A stretch of DNA of 64,000 nucleotides from an uncultured Pseudomonadales bacterium (GTDB lineage: Bacteria; Pseudomonadota; Gammaproteobacteria; Pseudomonadales; Azotimanducaceae): assembly GCA_937775265.1 (NCBI GenBank), contig CALKBV010000010.1, forward strand, positions 62,001 through 126,000, given 5' to 3'. Below, one piece after another: positions 34,027 through 42,599 of this stretch; position 1 is the stretch's first letter; each line of letters opens with the position of its first letter. The notes under the pieces are model-generated. The model worked only from the letters and a program-made list of their open reading frames with translations, was not told where the DNA came from and ran no database searches. Position numbers and translations under genes: made by a program.

Positions 34027-35058
34027 ATGATAGATATGCCCCGGTCCGTTGAGTGGCGAGACAATACACTCGTTTTACTAGACCAGAGAAAATTACCGCA
34101 GATAGAAGAAATTGTGCTTTGCGATGCTATTGAACAGGTGTTCGATAGCATTAGAACGCTCACAGTTCGTGGTGCACCTGCAATCGGCATTGCTGCTGCC
34201 TACGGCCTATTGGCAGGCAGCCACAATAAGGATGCCGCGGATATTCGCGCCGACTTCAATGAGCGGTGTGACTACCTGATCAGTGCAAGGCCTACGGCGG
34301 TTAACCTTGCGTGGGCTGTAAACCGGATGCGAGACTGTGAGCAGCGCTGTCATAATGAGTCCAGCCTGTTTGCTGATTTATTGCAGGAAGCACAGTCAAT
34401 TCACGAGGAAGACAGGGTGGCGTGCAATGCCATCGCTGATGTTGGATTGCCACTGGTAGAGGCTCATCCGAATTTGCTGACCCATTGCAACGCTGGGAGT
34501 CTGGCTGTCTCTGAGCTTGGTACGGCACTCGCGCCTATCTACCGCGCTCACCAGAAAGGTATAAAGGTTCACGTGTTTGTCGATGAAACAAGGCCGCTGC
34601 TGCAGGGCGCAAGACTGACCGCGTATGAACTTCATCGTAATGATGTGGATTGCACGCTCATATCAGACAACATGGCTGCTCACATTATGTCAGAAGGAAA
34701 AGTTGACATGGTGATCGTGGGGGCGGACCGGGTCGCAGCGAACGGTGATGCAGCCAACAAGATTGGCACAATGAACCTGGCGATTCTTTGTCACTACTTT
34801 TCGATCCCCTTTTATGTTGCAGTGCCCTTGTCGACGGTGGATATAGAAACGATCTCCGGTGACGACATTGAGATTGAAGAGCGGGATGCTTCGGAAGTTA
34901 AAGAATATGCAGGACACCCAATCGCGCCGGTTGGTGTTGCTGCCCGGTCCCCGGCCTTTGACGTTACGCCGCATAAACTGATCACTGGCATTATTACTGA
35001 TGCAGGCCTGCTCAAGCCGCCTTACACTGAATCAATCGCCAAAGTAATGAAGGGTTAA
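34027..35058 (+). CDS. mtnA: S-methyl-5-thioribose-1-phosphate isomerase
   Basis: Converts 5-methylthioribose-1-phosphate (or 5-deoxyribose-1-phosphate) to the ribulose form in methionine/5'-deoxynucleoside salvage. With the ATG at 34027, preceded by GGAG, it has 343 residues. Family marks are RGAPAIGIAAAYG near residue 48, the catalytic Cys154 in THCNAGSLAV and Asp234 in IVGADRVAANGDAANKIGT, and a C-terminal SPAFDVTPHKLITGIITDAG. A class II aldolase gene starts immediately after the stop codon, so the two are an operon. Other methionine salvage genes (mtnP, mtnC, mtnD) are not in the window. Confidence 0.93.
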   Translation: MIDMPRSVEWRDNTLVLLDQRKLPQIEEIVLCDAIEQVFDSIRTLTVRGAPAIGIAAAYGLLAGSHNKDAADIRADFNERCDYLISARPTAVNLAWAVNRMRDCEQRCHNESSLFADLLQEAQSIHEEDRVACNAIADVGLPLVEAHPNLLTHCNAGSLAVSELGTALAPIYRAHQKGIKVHVFVDETRPLLQGARLTAYELHRNDVDCTLISDNMAAHIMSEGKVDMVIVGADRVAANGDAANKIGTMNLAILCHYFSIPFYVAVPLSTVDIETISGDDIEIEERDASEVKEYAGHPIAPVGVAARSPAFDVTPHKLITGIITDAGLLKPPYTESIAKVMKG

Positions 35059-35676
35059 ATGATGGTGGAAACTGAAGGTGTCATTAAGTTTAAGCTGACT
35101 TTCCGTACCGAGAAACTGGGTGGCGTCGACGTTAGAGAATTGTCTGCGTGGCGAACGGTTCTTAAAGACCTGGGCTTATTAGGACAAACTCCTGGCCGAT
35201 ATGACGGTTATGGGTTTGGCAATATATCGCAGCGTTGCGCTGGAGGGTTTGTCATTTCCGGAACCCAGACAGGAGAGCTTGATGCCGTAACCCTGGGTGA
35301 CTATGCGGTCTGCGAGACCTGGGATCTGCAGCGCAACGCAGTTGATGCCAAAGGTGCGGTCAAGCCATCTTCGGAATCATTATCCCATGCCTCCATTTAT
35401 GACGTTCATGAATCGGTGACATGTGCGTTGCACGCTCACAGCCCGGATATTTGGCGGAATTCAGTTGAACTGGGTATCCCGGTGACAGAGGCGTCGGTAG
35501 CCTACGGAACACCAGAAATGGCTAAAGAGGTAAGGCAGCTAATAATAGATATGCATTCGCCGGGTATATTTTCAATGGGCGGGCATGAAGATGGCGTTTT
35601 CACCTTCGGGCGCTCGTTAGCGGAAGCCGGCCAGTTAATGGTGCATGAACTGGTCAGGGCAAGAGCGCTTATTTAG
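35059..35676 (+). CDS. class II aldolase/adducin family protein
   Basis: Metal-dependent aldolase or dehydratase of 205 residues. GYGFGNISQRCAGGFVISGTQTG is the N-terminal substrate-binding block, CALHAHSPDIW gives the His-x-His metal ligands (near 117-119) and MGGHEDGVFTFG a further His. It starts directly at the mtnA stop, so its substrate is most likely the MtnA product. Two family roles fit: 5-methylthioribulose-1-phosphate dehydratase (MtnB) or the shunt aldolase that yields dihydroxyacetone phosphate and an aldehyde. With no mtnC or mtnD in the window, the choice stays open. Confidence 0.8.
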   Translation: MMVETEGVIKFKLTFRTEKLGGVDVRELSAWRTVLKDLGLLGQTPGRYDGYGFGNISQRCAGGFVISGTQTGELDAVTLGDYAVCETWDLQRNAVDAKGAVKPSSESLSHASIYDVHESVTCALHAHSPDIWRNSVELGIPVTEASVAYGTPEMAKEVRQLIIDMHSPGIFSMGGHEDGVFTFGRSLAEAGQLMVHELVRARALI

Positions 35677-35821
35677 CCAGGTATTAAGTTGGAGGTGTTC
35701 AAATAGAGCGAAAATCTGGCGTATTCTGAAGATACAATGGAAAGATCCCAAAACTGACCTTTTTTCGCTGTTTTATTAACGATGATGAATACAATAGGGT
35801 TCCTCGAGACTAGGAAAGCTG

Positions 35822-36661
35822 ATGGCCGATAACAGAGACAATAAACCAATAGTGATCATGCTCGTCATCGTGCTGGTAGCGATTGTTTGCGTGGTCGGCT
35901 ACTTCGTAACAACGAGTAAACCTGAGCTGCAGGTAGCAGAAAAAATAGAAATACCTCAAGTAGTGGAACCTGTCAAATCAGAGCCGGTACTTGATCCCGA
36001 GCCCGAAGCTCCGGCTGCACCGGTTATTGAGGCGCAGGTCGAAGAGGAAAAGCCGGATTTTGTGTTGCCATTGTTGGACGACAGCGACCAGTTGATCAGG
36101 GACGGTGCAGTTAGCCTGTCACGGCATGAAGGCGTTAACGCCTGGGTGGCACCTAACCAGCTGATTCGAAAGTTTGTTTCGTTTACTGACAACATTGCTC
36201 GAGGGCAAGTTGCCAAGGAACCTATCAGGTCGCTGGGACCTGAAGGACCGTTCCTGGTGAGAAAGATAGATGAAAACACTTTCTTACTGGATCATGCATC
36301 GTATAGTCGGTACACGCCATTTGTTGAGATTGCCGGGTCGGTTGACGCTAGAAGAGCGGCTGAGTTCTACCATTTACTCAGGCCGCTAGTTCAGATTGCT
36401 TATGCTGAACTCGGTTACGGTAACCAAACCTTCGATGATGTAATGTTCCAGGCGATCGGTAGATTACTTGAGACCCCGATAATTACAGGAGAGATTCGCC
36501 TTGTTCAGCCTGTTGTCATGTATAAGTTTGAAGACCCAAAACTGGAATCCTTGAGTGCGGCTCAGAAGCAGCTGGTACGAATGGGGCCTAGGAATACCCT
36601 GTTGCTACGGACCAAGATCAGCGAAATTGCACTGGAGTTGCGTGCTATTCTGGACAGATGA
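35822..36661 (+). CDS. DUF3014 domain-containing membrane-anchored protein
   Basis: 279 residues: a short cytoplasmic start, one transmembrane helix (about 9-30, KPIVIMLVIVLVAIVCVVGYFV), a Pro/Glu/Val-rich linker (about 45-75), and a periplasmic DUF3014 domain. The domain carries the family blocks LPLLDDSDQLIRDGA, LIRKFVSFTDNIARG and ASYSRYTPFVE. Function unknown; the layout suggests a cell-envelope role. AGGAAA precedes the ATG. The stop overlaps the CaiB-type gene by 4 bp although the functions seem unrelated. Confidence 0.85.
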   Translation: MADNRDNKPIVIMLVIVLVAIVCVVGYFVTTSKPELQVAEKIEIPQVVEPVKSEPVLDPEPEAPAAPVIEAQVEEEKPDFVLPLLDDSDQLIRDGAVSLSRHEGVNAWVAPNQLIRKFVSFTDNIARGQVAKEPIRSLGPEGPFLVRKIDENTFLLDHASYSRYTPFVEIAGSVDARRAAEFYHLLRPLVQIAYAELGYGNQTFDDVMFQAIGRLLETPIITGEIRLVQPVVMYKFEDPKLESLSAAQKQLVRMGPRNTLLLRTKISEIALELRAILDR

Positions 36662-37839
36662 CCCTCCCTCTTTCTGACTACACTATCCTGGACCTCACCA
36701 TTGCGCGAGCCGGGCCCACTGCGGTCAGGTTGCTTGCAGACTGGGGCGCAAATGTTATCCGAATTGAACCACCACCTGATGCCGGGCTCACCGATGTCAC
36801 CGGTGGTCGGCTGAGTCCTGATTCACAGAACCTCCACCGTAATAAACGAGGCATGACGATTAACCTAAAGTCCGTTGATGGGCATGCGTTGTTTTTAAAA
36901 CTGGCGGCGAAGGCCGATGTGGTGGTGGAGAACTTCCGAAAGGATGTGAAATATCGGCTAGGTATCGACTATGAAGCTTTAAAAAAGGTTAACCCCGGCA
37001 TTGTTTATGCCAGCGTATCGGGGTTTGGCCAGGATGGTCCTTATAGTGAACGCCCGGGAGTTGACCAGGTTGTGCAGGGCATGAGTGGTCTTATGTCCGT
37101 TACGGGGCAACCGGGAGAAGGCCCGATGCGTGTCGGTATTGCCATCAGTGATACGTCCGCCGGTATGTTCCTGGGGCAGGGGGTACTGATGGCGCTACTT
37201 CACCGGGAGAAAACCGGGGAAGGAAGCTGGGTCCATACTTCCCTGCTTGAGTCGATGCTAAGCAAACTGGATTTTCAGGGCGCGAGGTACACCATGGCTG
37301 GTGAAGTCCCAGGTCAAGAGGGCAACAACCATCCGACAAATTCTCCGATGGGTGTTTTTCACACGTTAGATGGCATGGTCAATCTGGCGGCGAGCACCAA
37401 CAAGATGTTTGCTGCATTTACAGCGGCCGTCAGACAGCCGGGACTCGCCGAGAATGAAAAGTTCAGGAACAGCAGGGGAAGGATCGCGAATCGCCATGAA
37501 CTGTGGCAATTGATCAACGGGATCACGACCGCCATGACGACGGCTGAGCTGGTGGAGCTTGCCAATGATGCTGGTTGTCCGTGTGGGCCAATATACGATA
37601 TAGCTGAGGCATTTGAGGATGACCATGTTCGTTCACTAAAGATGCGTCGCACAACCAGGCGCGATGAGATGGGTGAATTCGATCTTGTTCGCTCACCAAT
37701 TAATATGAGTACTTTCCCGATCAGCGACCATTTCGAACGACCTGGTCCTGTTCTTGGTGAGCACACTGATGAAGTCCTGATCGAGATGGGATTCAATGCA
37801 GAAGACATTAATCGGCTACGGCAAGCTGGTGCTATTTAG
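36658..37839 (+). CDS. CaiB/BaiF family (class III) CoA-transferase
   Basis: Family III CoA-transferase of 393 residues, which moves CoA between carboxylic acids through enzyme-bound anhydride. ILDLTIARAGPTAVRLLADWGANVIRIE at the N-terminus, NLHRNKRGMTINLKSVDG, NPGIVYASVSGFGQDGPYSERPGVDQVVQGMSGLM with the catalytic Asp (near 140), and the C-terminal PGPVLGEHTDEVLIEMGF are all present. It overlaps the DUF3014 gene by 4 bp and is followed 12 bp later by a crotonase gene. The pair fits activation of a carboxylate to CoA thioester followed by crotonase chemistry; the substrate is unknown. Confidence 0.9.
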   Translation: MTLPLSDYTILDLTIARAGPTAVRLLADWGANVIRIEPPPDAGLTDVTGGRLSPDSQNLHRNKRGMTINLKSVDGHALFLKLAAKADVVVENFRKDVKYRLGIDYEALKKVNPGIVYASVSGFGQDGPYSERPGVDQVVQGMSGLMSVTGQPGEGPMRVGIAISDTSAGMFLGQGVLMALLHREKTGEGSWVHTSLLESMLSKLDFQGARYTMAGEVPGQEGNNHPTNSPMGVFHTLDGMVNLAASTNKMFAAFTAAVRQPGLAENEKFRNSRGRIANRHELWQLINGITTAMTTAELVELANDAGCPCGPIYDIAEAFEDDHVRSLKMRRTTRRDEMGEFDLVRSPINMSTFPISDHFERPGPVLGEHTDEVLIEMGFNAEDINRLRQAGAI

Positions 37840-37851
37840 GATGGGCAGACG

Positions 37852-38646
37852 ATGGAACTAAAAACCGCGAAAATGTTGGCGCAGGTGGAAGATGGTATTG
37901 GCTGGGTGACATTCAATAGCCCTGAGCGCCGTAACGCGATCTCTCTTGAAATGTGGGAGGGCCTCGCGACTATTTTGGAAGCCTTTCAGCATGATGACCA
38001 AGTAAGAGTCGTGGTGATGAAGGGCGCTGGTGACAAAGCTTTTGTGTCAGGTGCAGATATTTCGGAGTTTGATTCGAAACGTGGCAGCGCCGCGCAAAAA
38101 GAGTCCTACGGTAAGGTTGCAGCCAGTGCTAACCGGTGGTTGGTTAAATTGGACAAGCCGCTGATTGCAATGATCCAGGGTTTTTGCATCGGTGGCGGCC
38201 TTGCGACGGCACTAAGCGCAGATGTTCGCTTCGCGACGCCGGACTCAACCTTTGGTATACCGGCTGCGAAGCTGGGTCTTGGTTACGAGTATGAAGGTCT
38301 CAAGCGTCTCACTGAACTGGTTGGTTCATCGCGGGCAAAGGACATTATGTTCTCTGCAAGGTTTATGGCGGCAGATGAGGCCTTCCATATGGGTCTGGTT
38401 AATCGGGTTTGTGAAATCGATGAGCTTGAAGGTGCGGTGAGAGATTACGCGGCACTGATCACAGCCAATGCGCCGCTTACGGTCAAGGCAGCGAAGGCGG
38501 CTATTAACGAAGCGGTCAAGGACCCGGAGAGAAGAGACCTTGAGTCTATATCAATAATGATCAATGCATGTTTCGACAGTAACGACTACAAAGAAGGACG
38601 CGCGGCGTTTAAAGAAAAACGAAAACCAGCATTCAAAGGATGCTAG
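37852..38646 (+). CDS. enoyl-CoA hydratase/isomerase (crotonase) family protein
   Basis: Crotonase-fold protein of 264 residues, likely co-transcribed with the CaiB-type gene 12 bp upstream. Oxyanion blocks KAFVSGADISEFD and QGFCIGGGLATALSADVRFATPDSTFGIPAAKLGLG are clear. At the two usual catalytic Glu positions it has PA and AKD, so ordinary hydratase activity is doubtful; the Glu in GLGYEYEGLKRL could serve instead. The C-terminus KEKRKPAFKGC is typical of the family. Convergent with the T1SS adaptor gene. Confidence 0.87.
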   Translation: MELKTAKMLAQVEDGIGWVTFNSPERRNAISLEMWEGLATILEAFQHDDQVRVVVMKGAGDKAFVSGADISEFDSKRGSAAQKESYGKVAASANRWLVKLDKPLIAMIQGFCIGGGLATALSADVRFATPDSTFGIPAAKLGLGYEYEGLKRLTELVGSSRAKDIMFSARFMAADEAFHMGLVNRVCEIDELEGAVRDYAALITANAPLTVKAAKAAINEAVKDPERRDLESISIMINACFDSNDYKEGRAAFKEKRKPAFKGC

Positions 38647-38688
38647 CTATACTGCGCTCTAAATTGCCCTGATCTAAACTGGTCTGGG

Positions 38689-40008
38689 CTAGCGTTCGGT
38701 GAGGGCTGCTTCCTGGGCTCGCTTCAATGGTTTCAGAATGTAGTCCATGACGGTCTTTTGGCCAGTCATAATATCGACCGTCGCCACCATACCTGGAATA
38801 ATGGGCAGCGGGTTTTCGATGGTTCCAAGATGGTTTTTGCTGGTTCGAACCCTGATCCGGAAGAAATGCTCGCCGCGTTCATCAGTGATTGAATCAGCAC
38901 TGATGACTTCAAGTACAGAATCCAGCCCGCCGTAGATCGAAAAATCGTAGGCGGTGAGTTTGACCGTCGCTTTCCCACCGGGATGAATGAATGCGATGTC
39001 CGAGGGGCGGATGCGGGCTTCAACCAACAACGTATCGTTCGAAGGCACGATCTCAATCAGGTCCATTCCTGGCTGGATGACTGCGCCAATGGTATTAACC
39101 AGCACCTGGTTTACCGTTCCATCTACCGGGGATTTGACAGTTGTTCGATTAACCCGGTCTTCCAGGGCCACATTGGATATGTTCAGGTGGCTGAGATCGG
39201 TTTTGGCCTCATTCAATTCGGCTTGGGTCGCGCTTCGGAACTGTTGTCTCCTTTCTGCGATCTTCTGATTGGCCTCGGCCACTGCAGCTTCTGACCCGGG
39301 AATGGCGATGCCTGTCTCCTCGAGTTGTCCAAGGGAATCGTTGACCGCCGCCTGCAATCTCAGTAGTTCGACCTGTGAAACCGCGCCGCTTGCGACTAAT
39401 GGTGCTGTGATCTCAAGTTCTTTTTTTGCCAGTGCTGCGTTGCGGGTCAGTTTGTTCTTTGCGGCCCTCAGTTCTGCCAGACCCTGTTCGTACTGGGTTC
39501 GCTGTTGCTTGAGTATACTGAGTGAAGATTCAAGTTCCTCCTGCCGGGACGTATAAAGTAGGATTTCATCGTCAAGTATGCTTTGGTGTTCTTCAGAAAA
39601 ACTAGGAATTGAAGTGAACGGTATTTCATTAATTTCCGCTTCCAGTCTGGCTACCCTTGCCCGAAGTGTATGAACAGATAGTGTGCCCTCACGAAATGAA
39701 CTGGCAAATCGTGTGTCGTCCAGCAGCAGCAGTATTTGTCCTGCGTTGACAAAATCGCCTGCACTAATGTTCACCTCTGACAGGATGCCCCCCTCGAGGT
39801 TTTGGACAACCTGAATCTGGCCCGATGGAATCACCCTGCCTTCAGCATGGGCGACTTCATCTAGTGTCGCGAAATTTGCCCAGATAATAGCGATGAAGAC
39901 AAAAGCTGCGGATAGCCAGAGAATCAAGTGACTGGCCAGAGGCAGTGACTCAATTTCTGCGGCATAAGTATCCGGCATAAAGTGGATGTCTGATTTGTAT
40001 TCCCTCAT
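38689..40008 (-). CDS. HlyD-family type I secretion periplasmic adaptor
   Basis: Membrane-fusion protein linking the inner-membrane ABC exporter to a TolC-type channel. The 439 residues comprise a short cytoplasmic N-terminus, one transmembrane helix (about 28-50, LILWLSAAFVFIAIIWANF), a lipoyl half (AEGRVIPSGQIQVVQNLEGGILSEVNISAGDFVNAGQ), a long coiled-coil hairpin (about 115-285) and the second lipoyl plus beta-barrel part ending with the conserved IPGMVATVDIMTGQKTVMDYILKPL. Its start overlaps the exporter stop by 4 bp, so the two are co-translated. The C-terminal RPSDIAFIHPGGKATVKLTAYDFSIYGGL is diagnostic of HlyD-type T1SS adaptors. Confidence 0.94.
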   Translation of the reverse strand: MREYKSDIHFMPDTYAAEIESLPLASHLILWLSAAFVFIAIIWANFATLDEVAHAEGRVIPSGQIQVVQNLEGGILSEVNISAGDFVNAGQILLLLDDTRFASSFREGTLSVHTLRARVARLEAEINEIPFTSIPSFSEEHQSILDDEILLYTSRQEELESSLSILKQQRTQYEQGLAELRAAKNKLTRNAALAKKELEITAPLVASGAVSQVELLRLQAAVNDSLGQLEETGIAIPGSEAAVAEANQKIAERRQQFRSATQAELNEAKTDLSHLNISNVALEDRVNRTTVKSPVDGTVNQVLVNTIGAVIQPGMDLIEIVPSNDTLLVEARIRPSDIAFIHPGGKATVKLTAYDFSIYGGLDSVLEVISADSITDERGEHFFRIRVRTSKNHLGTIENPLPIIPGMVATVDIMTGQKTVMDYILKPLKRAQEAALTER

Positions 40009-42101
40009 TGGGGATTTCCTGCAAGCTTTTTCAGCACTTCGTCTCTTGGTCCGTCGGCGATTACTTTGCCGTCATTTAGCACTATCAGTCGATCGACCAG
40101 CGAAAGCATCGATGCCTTGTGCGTCACCAGTAGTAGCGTTCGATCTTTTACATACTCGGAGAAGTGCTTCAGGAAAAGTATTTCCGCGGTGTTGTCGATA
40201 GAGGCTGTGGGTTCATCCAGAACCAGGATAGACGCGCGATTAATAACGGCTCTCGCGATGGCAATGCCCTGCCGTTGTCCTCCGGAAAGACGTTCACCGC
40301 GCTCTCCGACGTTCAGGTCAAACCCCTGGGGATGGGTATTAAGGAAGTCGAGAATACCAGCAACCCTTGTTGCCTCAAGGACAGCCTCATCGGTGGCAAG
40401 CGGTGTGCCCAGGACAATGTTTTCTCTGACGGTGCCACTGAAAAGAGAGATGTCCTGTGGAACGTAACTCATGTTACGGCGCAGATCAGCGGGGTCGATC
40501 TGGTTGATATCTGTACCGCTGATAAGTATCGCCCCGGTGCCTGGTTCGTAGTAGTCCATTACCAGTTTTTGGAGAGTTGTTTTGCCAGAGCCGGTCCGAC
40601 CAATGATGGCAACCTTTTCTCCTTCTGTGATCTTGAATGATACGTTGGAAAGAGCGGGTATCTGTTGGCCCCGATAGTTGAAGGTAACTTCCTTGAATTC
40701 AATGTCGCCTTTGATTGATGGGCGATGCAGGAAGCTTTTACCGGCCGGTCGTTCTACCGGCTGTTTCATGATTCTGTCGATGGCATTGAACGCGGCAATC
40801 GAATGGTGATATCGAGTCAGTATTCCTGCTACCTGGCCCATTGGCGCCAGGCAGCGACCGGTCAGGATTGTGCAGGCAATAAGAGCGCCAACACTGAGGT
40901 TGCCGTCGATAATGGCGTACACGCCGACCGCAACGATGGCGATAGTAGAAGCCTGCTGGATGAGTTGCGCCAGGTTAACGATAGACATCGAAAGGAAACG
41001 TGAGCGGAGTCCCATTTTTGCGAGCTTTGCGTTGAAGGTCTCCCATCGCTTCTGCATGACGCCTTCGGCGCGTGCTCCTTTTACAGTATCCAGTGAAGAT
41101 AGAACTTCAATCAGCATGGCGTGCTTGGCGGCGGATTCCCTGAACGTTTCTGTAATGAGGCCGTGCAGTGGCTTTTGTAGTGCGAGACCAGCCAGTATGA
41201 TCATCGGTATCGCCACCAGTGGAACCATCGCAAGAACCCCTCCGACCAAATAGATCAGGAGTATAAATAGGATCACAAAGGGGAGGTCAATCAGTGCAGT
41301 CAGCGTGGTCGATGTAAAAAATTCTCTGAAACTATCAAATTCCTGAAGGTTGTTGGCAAATGAGCCAACCCGGTCCGGCCGGTCGCTCATCTTGATATCC
41401 ATAACCCTGCTAAAGGTCTGAGCGGACAACGTGATGTCTGCTCGTTTGCTCGCGGCATCGATGAAATATCCGCGCAGTGATTTCATGACAAGGTCGAAGA
41501 CAAACACAATGGCAATACCGGACGCGAGGACCCAGAGCGTCTCGATAGCATGGTTGGGAACTACCCGGTCATAGACATTCATAATGAATAGAGGCGTGAC
41601 CAGGGCAAAAAGATTAATTAGGAGCGAAGCAACCAGCACCTCGGCGTACAGGCCGCGAGATTTTCGGATCGTGCTCCAGAACCAGTCTTTGGAGATTCCT
41701 TCTACCACCATGCCAGGTTTGAGCAGGTAGCAGTTGCCGTCATAACGCTCATCTAGCGAAGTGACCTCTTCTTCGTGTGTCTTCTCCTGTTCATCTAAGA
41801 ATAGAACTGTTGCGACATCGCCGTTTCGTTCGACAAGGATAGCCGTCTGGCCATCCTTCATTTCCAGGACCACTGGTAAAATGAGAGGGGTGATGTCCGT
41901 TAGCGGGCGTTGGACGTAGGAAGCATTGAATCCCACCGATGCCGCTGCGCGAATGAACAGCGCTGTCGTTAATCTGCCGTCTTCCAGGGGGAGACCGGCG
42001 GTTAGACTTTCGGCACTATGTGGTTGATGGTGGAGTCGAGTGATCGCAACAAGTGCTTCTAGCAGAGGGTCTCGAATGATGGGCTGATTAGGTTCCTGCA
42101 T
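40005..42101 (-). CDS. type I secretion ABC transporter/permease, LapB type
   Basis: Fused exporter of 698 residues: an N-terminal C39-peptidase-like domain (about 1-125), a six-helix membrane domain (about 160-430) and an ATPase domain with Walker A IGRTGSGKTTLQK, signature LSGGQRQGIAIARA and Walker B ILVLDEPTASID. The C39-like domain lacks the catalytic Cys at the expected N-terminal position (LHHQPH), so it should bind substrate rather than cleave it, as in RTX-adhesin and LapB exporters. It is upstream of and overlaps the HlyD-type adaptor. No RTX or large adhesin substrate and no LapD/LapG genes are in the window; a TolC-family gene lies 15 kb away at 56.7 kb. Confidence 0.93.
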   Translation of the reverse strand: MQEPNQPIIRDPLLEALVAITRLHHQPHSAESLTAGLPLEDGRLTTALFIRAAASVGFNASYVQRPLTDITPLILPVVLEMKDGQTAILVERNGDVATVLFLDEQEKTHEEEVTSLDERYDGNCYLLKPGMVVEGISKDWFWSTIRKSRGLYAEVLVASLLINLFALVTPLFIMNVYDRVVPNHAIETLWVLASGIAIVFVFDLVMKSLRGYFIDAASKRADITLSAQTFSRVMDIKMSDRPDRVGSFANNLQEFDSFREFFTSTTLTALIDLPFVILFILLIYLVGGVLAMVPLVAIPMIILAGLALQKPLHGLITETFRESAAKHAMLIEVLSSLDTVKGARAEGVMQKRWETFNAKLAKMGLRSRFLSMSIVNLAQLIQQASTIAIVAVGVYAIIDGNLSVGALIACTILTGRCLAPMGQVAGILTRYHHSIAAFNAIDRIMKQPVERPAGKSFLHRPSIKGDIEFKEVTFNYRGQQIPALSNVSFKITEGEKVAIIGRTGSGKTTLQKLVMDYYEPGTGAILISGTDINQIDPADLRRNMSYVPQDISLFSGTVRENIVLGTPLATDEAVLEATRVAGILDFLNTHPQGFDLNVGERGERLSGGQRQGIAIARAVINRASILVLDEPTASIDNTAEILFLKHFSEYVKDRTLLLVTHKASMLSLVDRLIVLNDGKVIADGPRDEVLKKLAGNPQ

Positions 42102-42197
42102 CCCGGCAGTATAGCATCTGAACGTCGCACGATAGATGCCTTTGCGTAGATATGTATTTAGGTATGTGCTTGGGTATGCGCTGGGTATACTTGCGCG

Positions 42198-42577
42198 ATG
42201 CGATTGCTTATCACAGTCATGCTGACATTTGTTTCCGCAGGTCCTTTGGGAGGTAAAGAGCCCTCAGCGGATAGAGAGCCCTCAGCGGATAGAGAGCCCT
42301 CAGCGGATAGAGAGCCCTCAGCGGATAGAGAGCCCTCAGCGGATAGAGAGCCTCTCAGCGGGTAAAGAGCCGTCAGCGGGTAACAGCGGATAGAGAGCCC
42401 TCAGCGGATAGAGAGGTGGCCCCTTCTATGTTCGAGCAGGCACAACTTGCCGCTCACTCTGGCAAATACGAGGATGTCATTGGGGTTCTGGTTGATGAAT
42501 CTCTTTCCAGTTCAGCTCGAACAAAACACACACGCCGGATGGACCGTTACAATAATGGCATTCCGTTTCATCTCTAA
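42198..42577 (+). pseudogene. exported protein gene with EPSADR repeats, frame-disrupted
   Basis: From the ATG 42198 the frame encodes a signal peptide (MRLLITVMLTFVSAGPLGGK) followed by five copies of EPSADR, then EPLSG and a stop at 42363, because one base is inserted in the sixth copy. After further repeat units in another frame, a third frame reads EVAPSMFEQAQLAAHSGKYE, then DVIGVLVDESLSSSARTK and stops at 42577; this resembles the first helix pair of a TPR. The parts look like one secreted repeat/TPR protein broken by indels in the repeat array and truncated at the 3' end. Alternatively a 55-residue secreted repeat peptide is still made. Confidence 0.55.
42258..42412 (+). repeat. 18-bp tandem repeat array
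   Basis: Five perfect copies of GAGCCCTCAGCGGATAGA start at 42258, 42276, 42294, 42312 and 42330. Degenerate or partial copies continue to 42412 (CCTCTCAGCG, CCGTCAGCGGG and CAGCGGATAG forms, then one full copy). The period is a multiple of three, so copy-number change alone keeps frame; the indels at about 42354 and 42378-42386 do not. Confidence 0.95.
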
Positions 42578-42599
42578 TTTTTTCAACTAGTTTGTCTGT

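Noticed and set aside
42258..42412. CRISPR-like array
   Set aside because: The units are contiguous, 18 bp, with no spacers and an in-frame hexapeptide; it is a tandem repeat.
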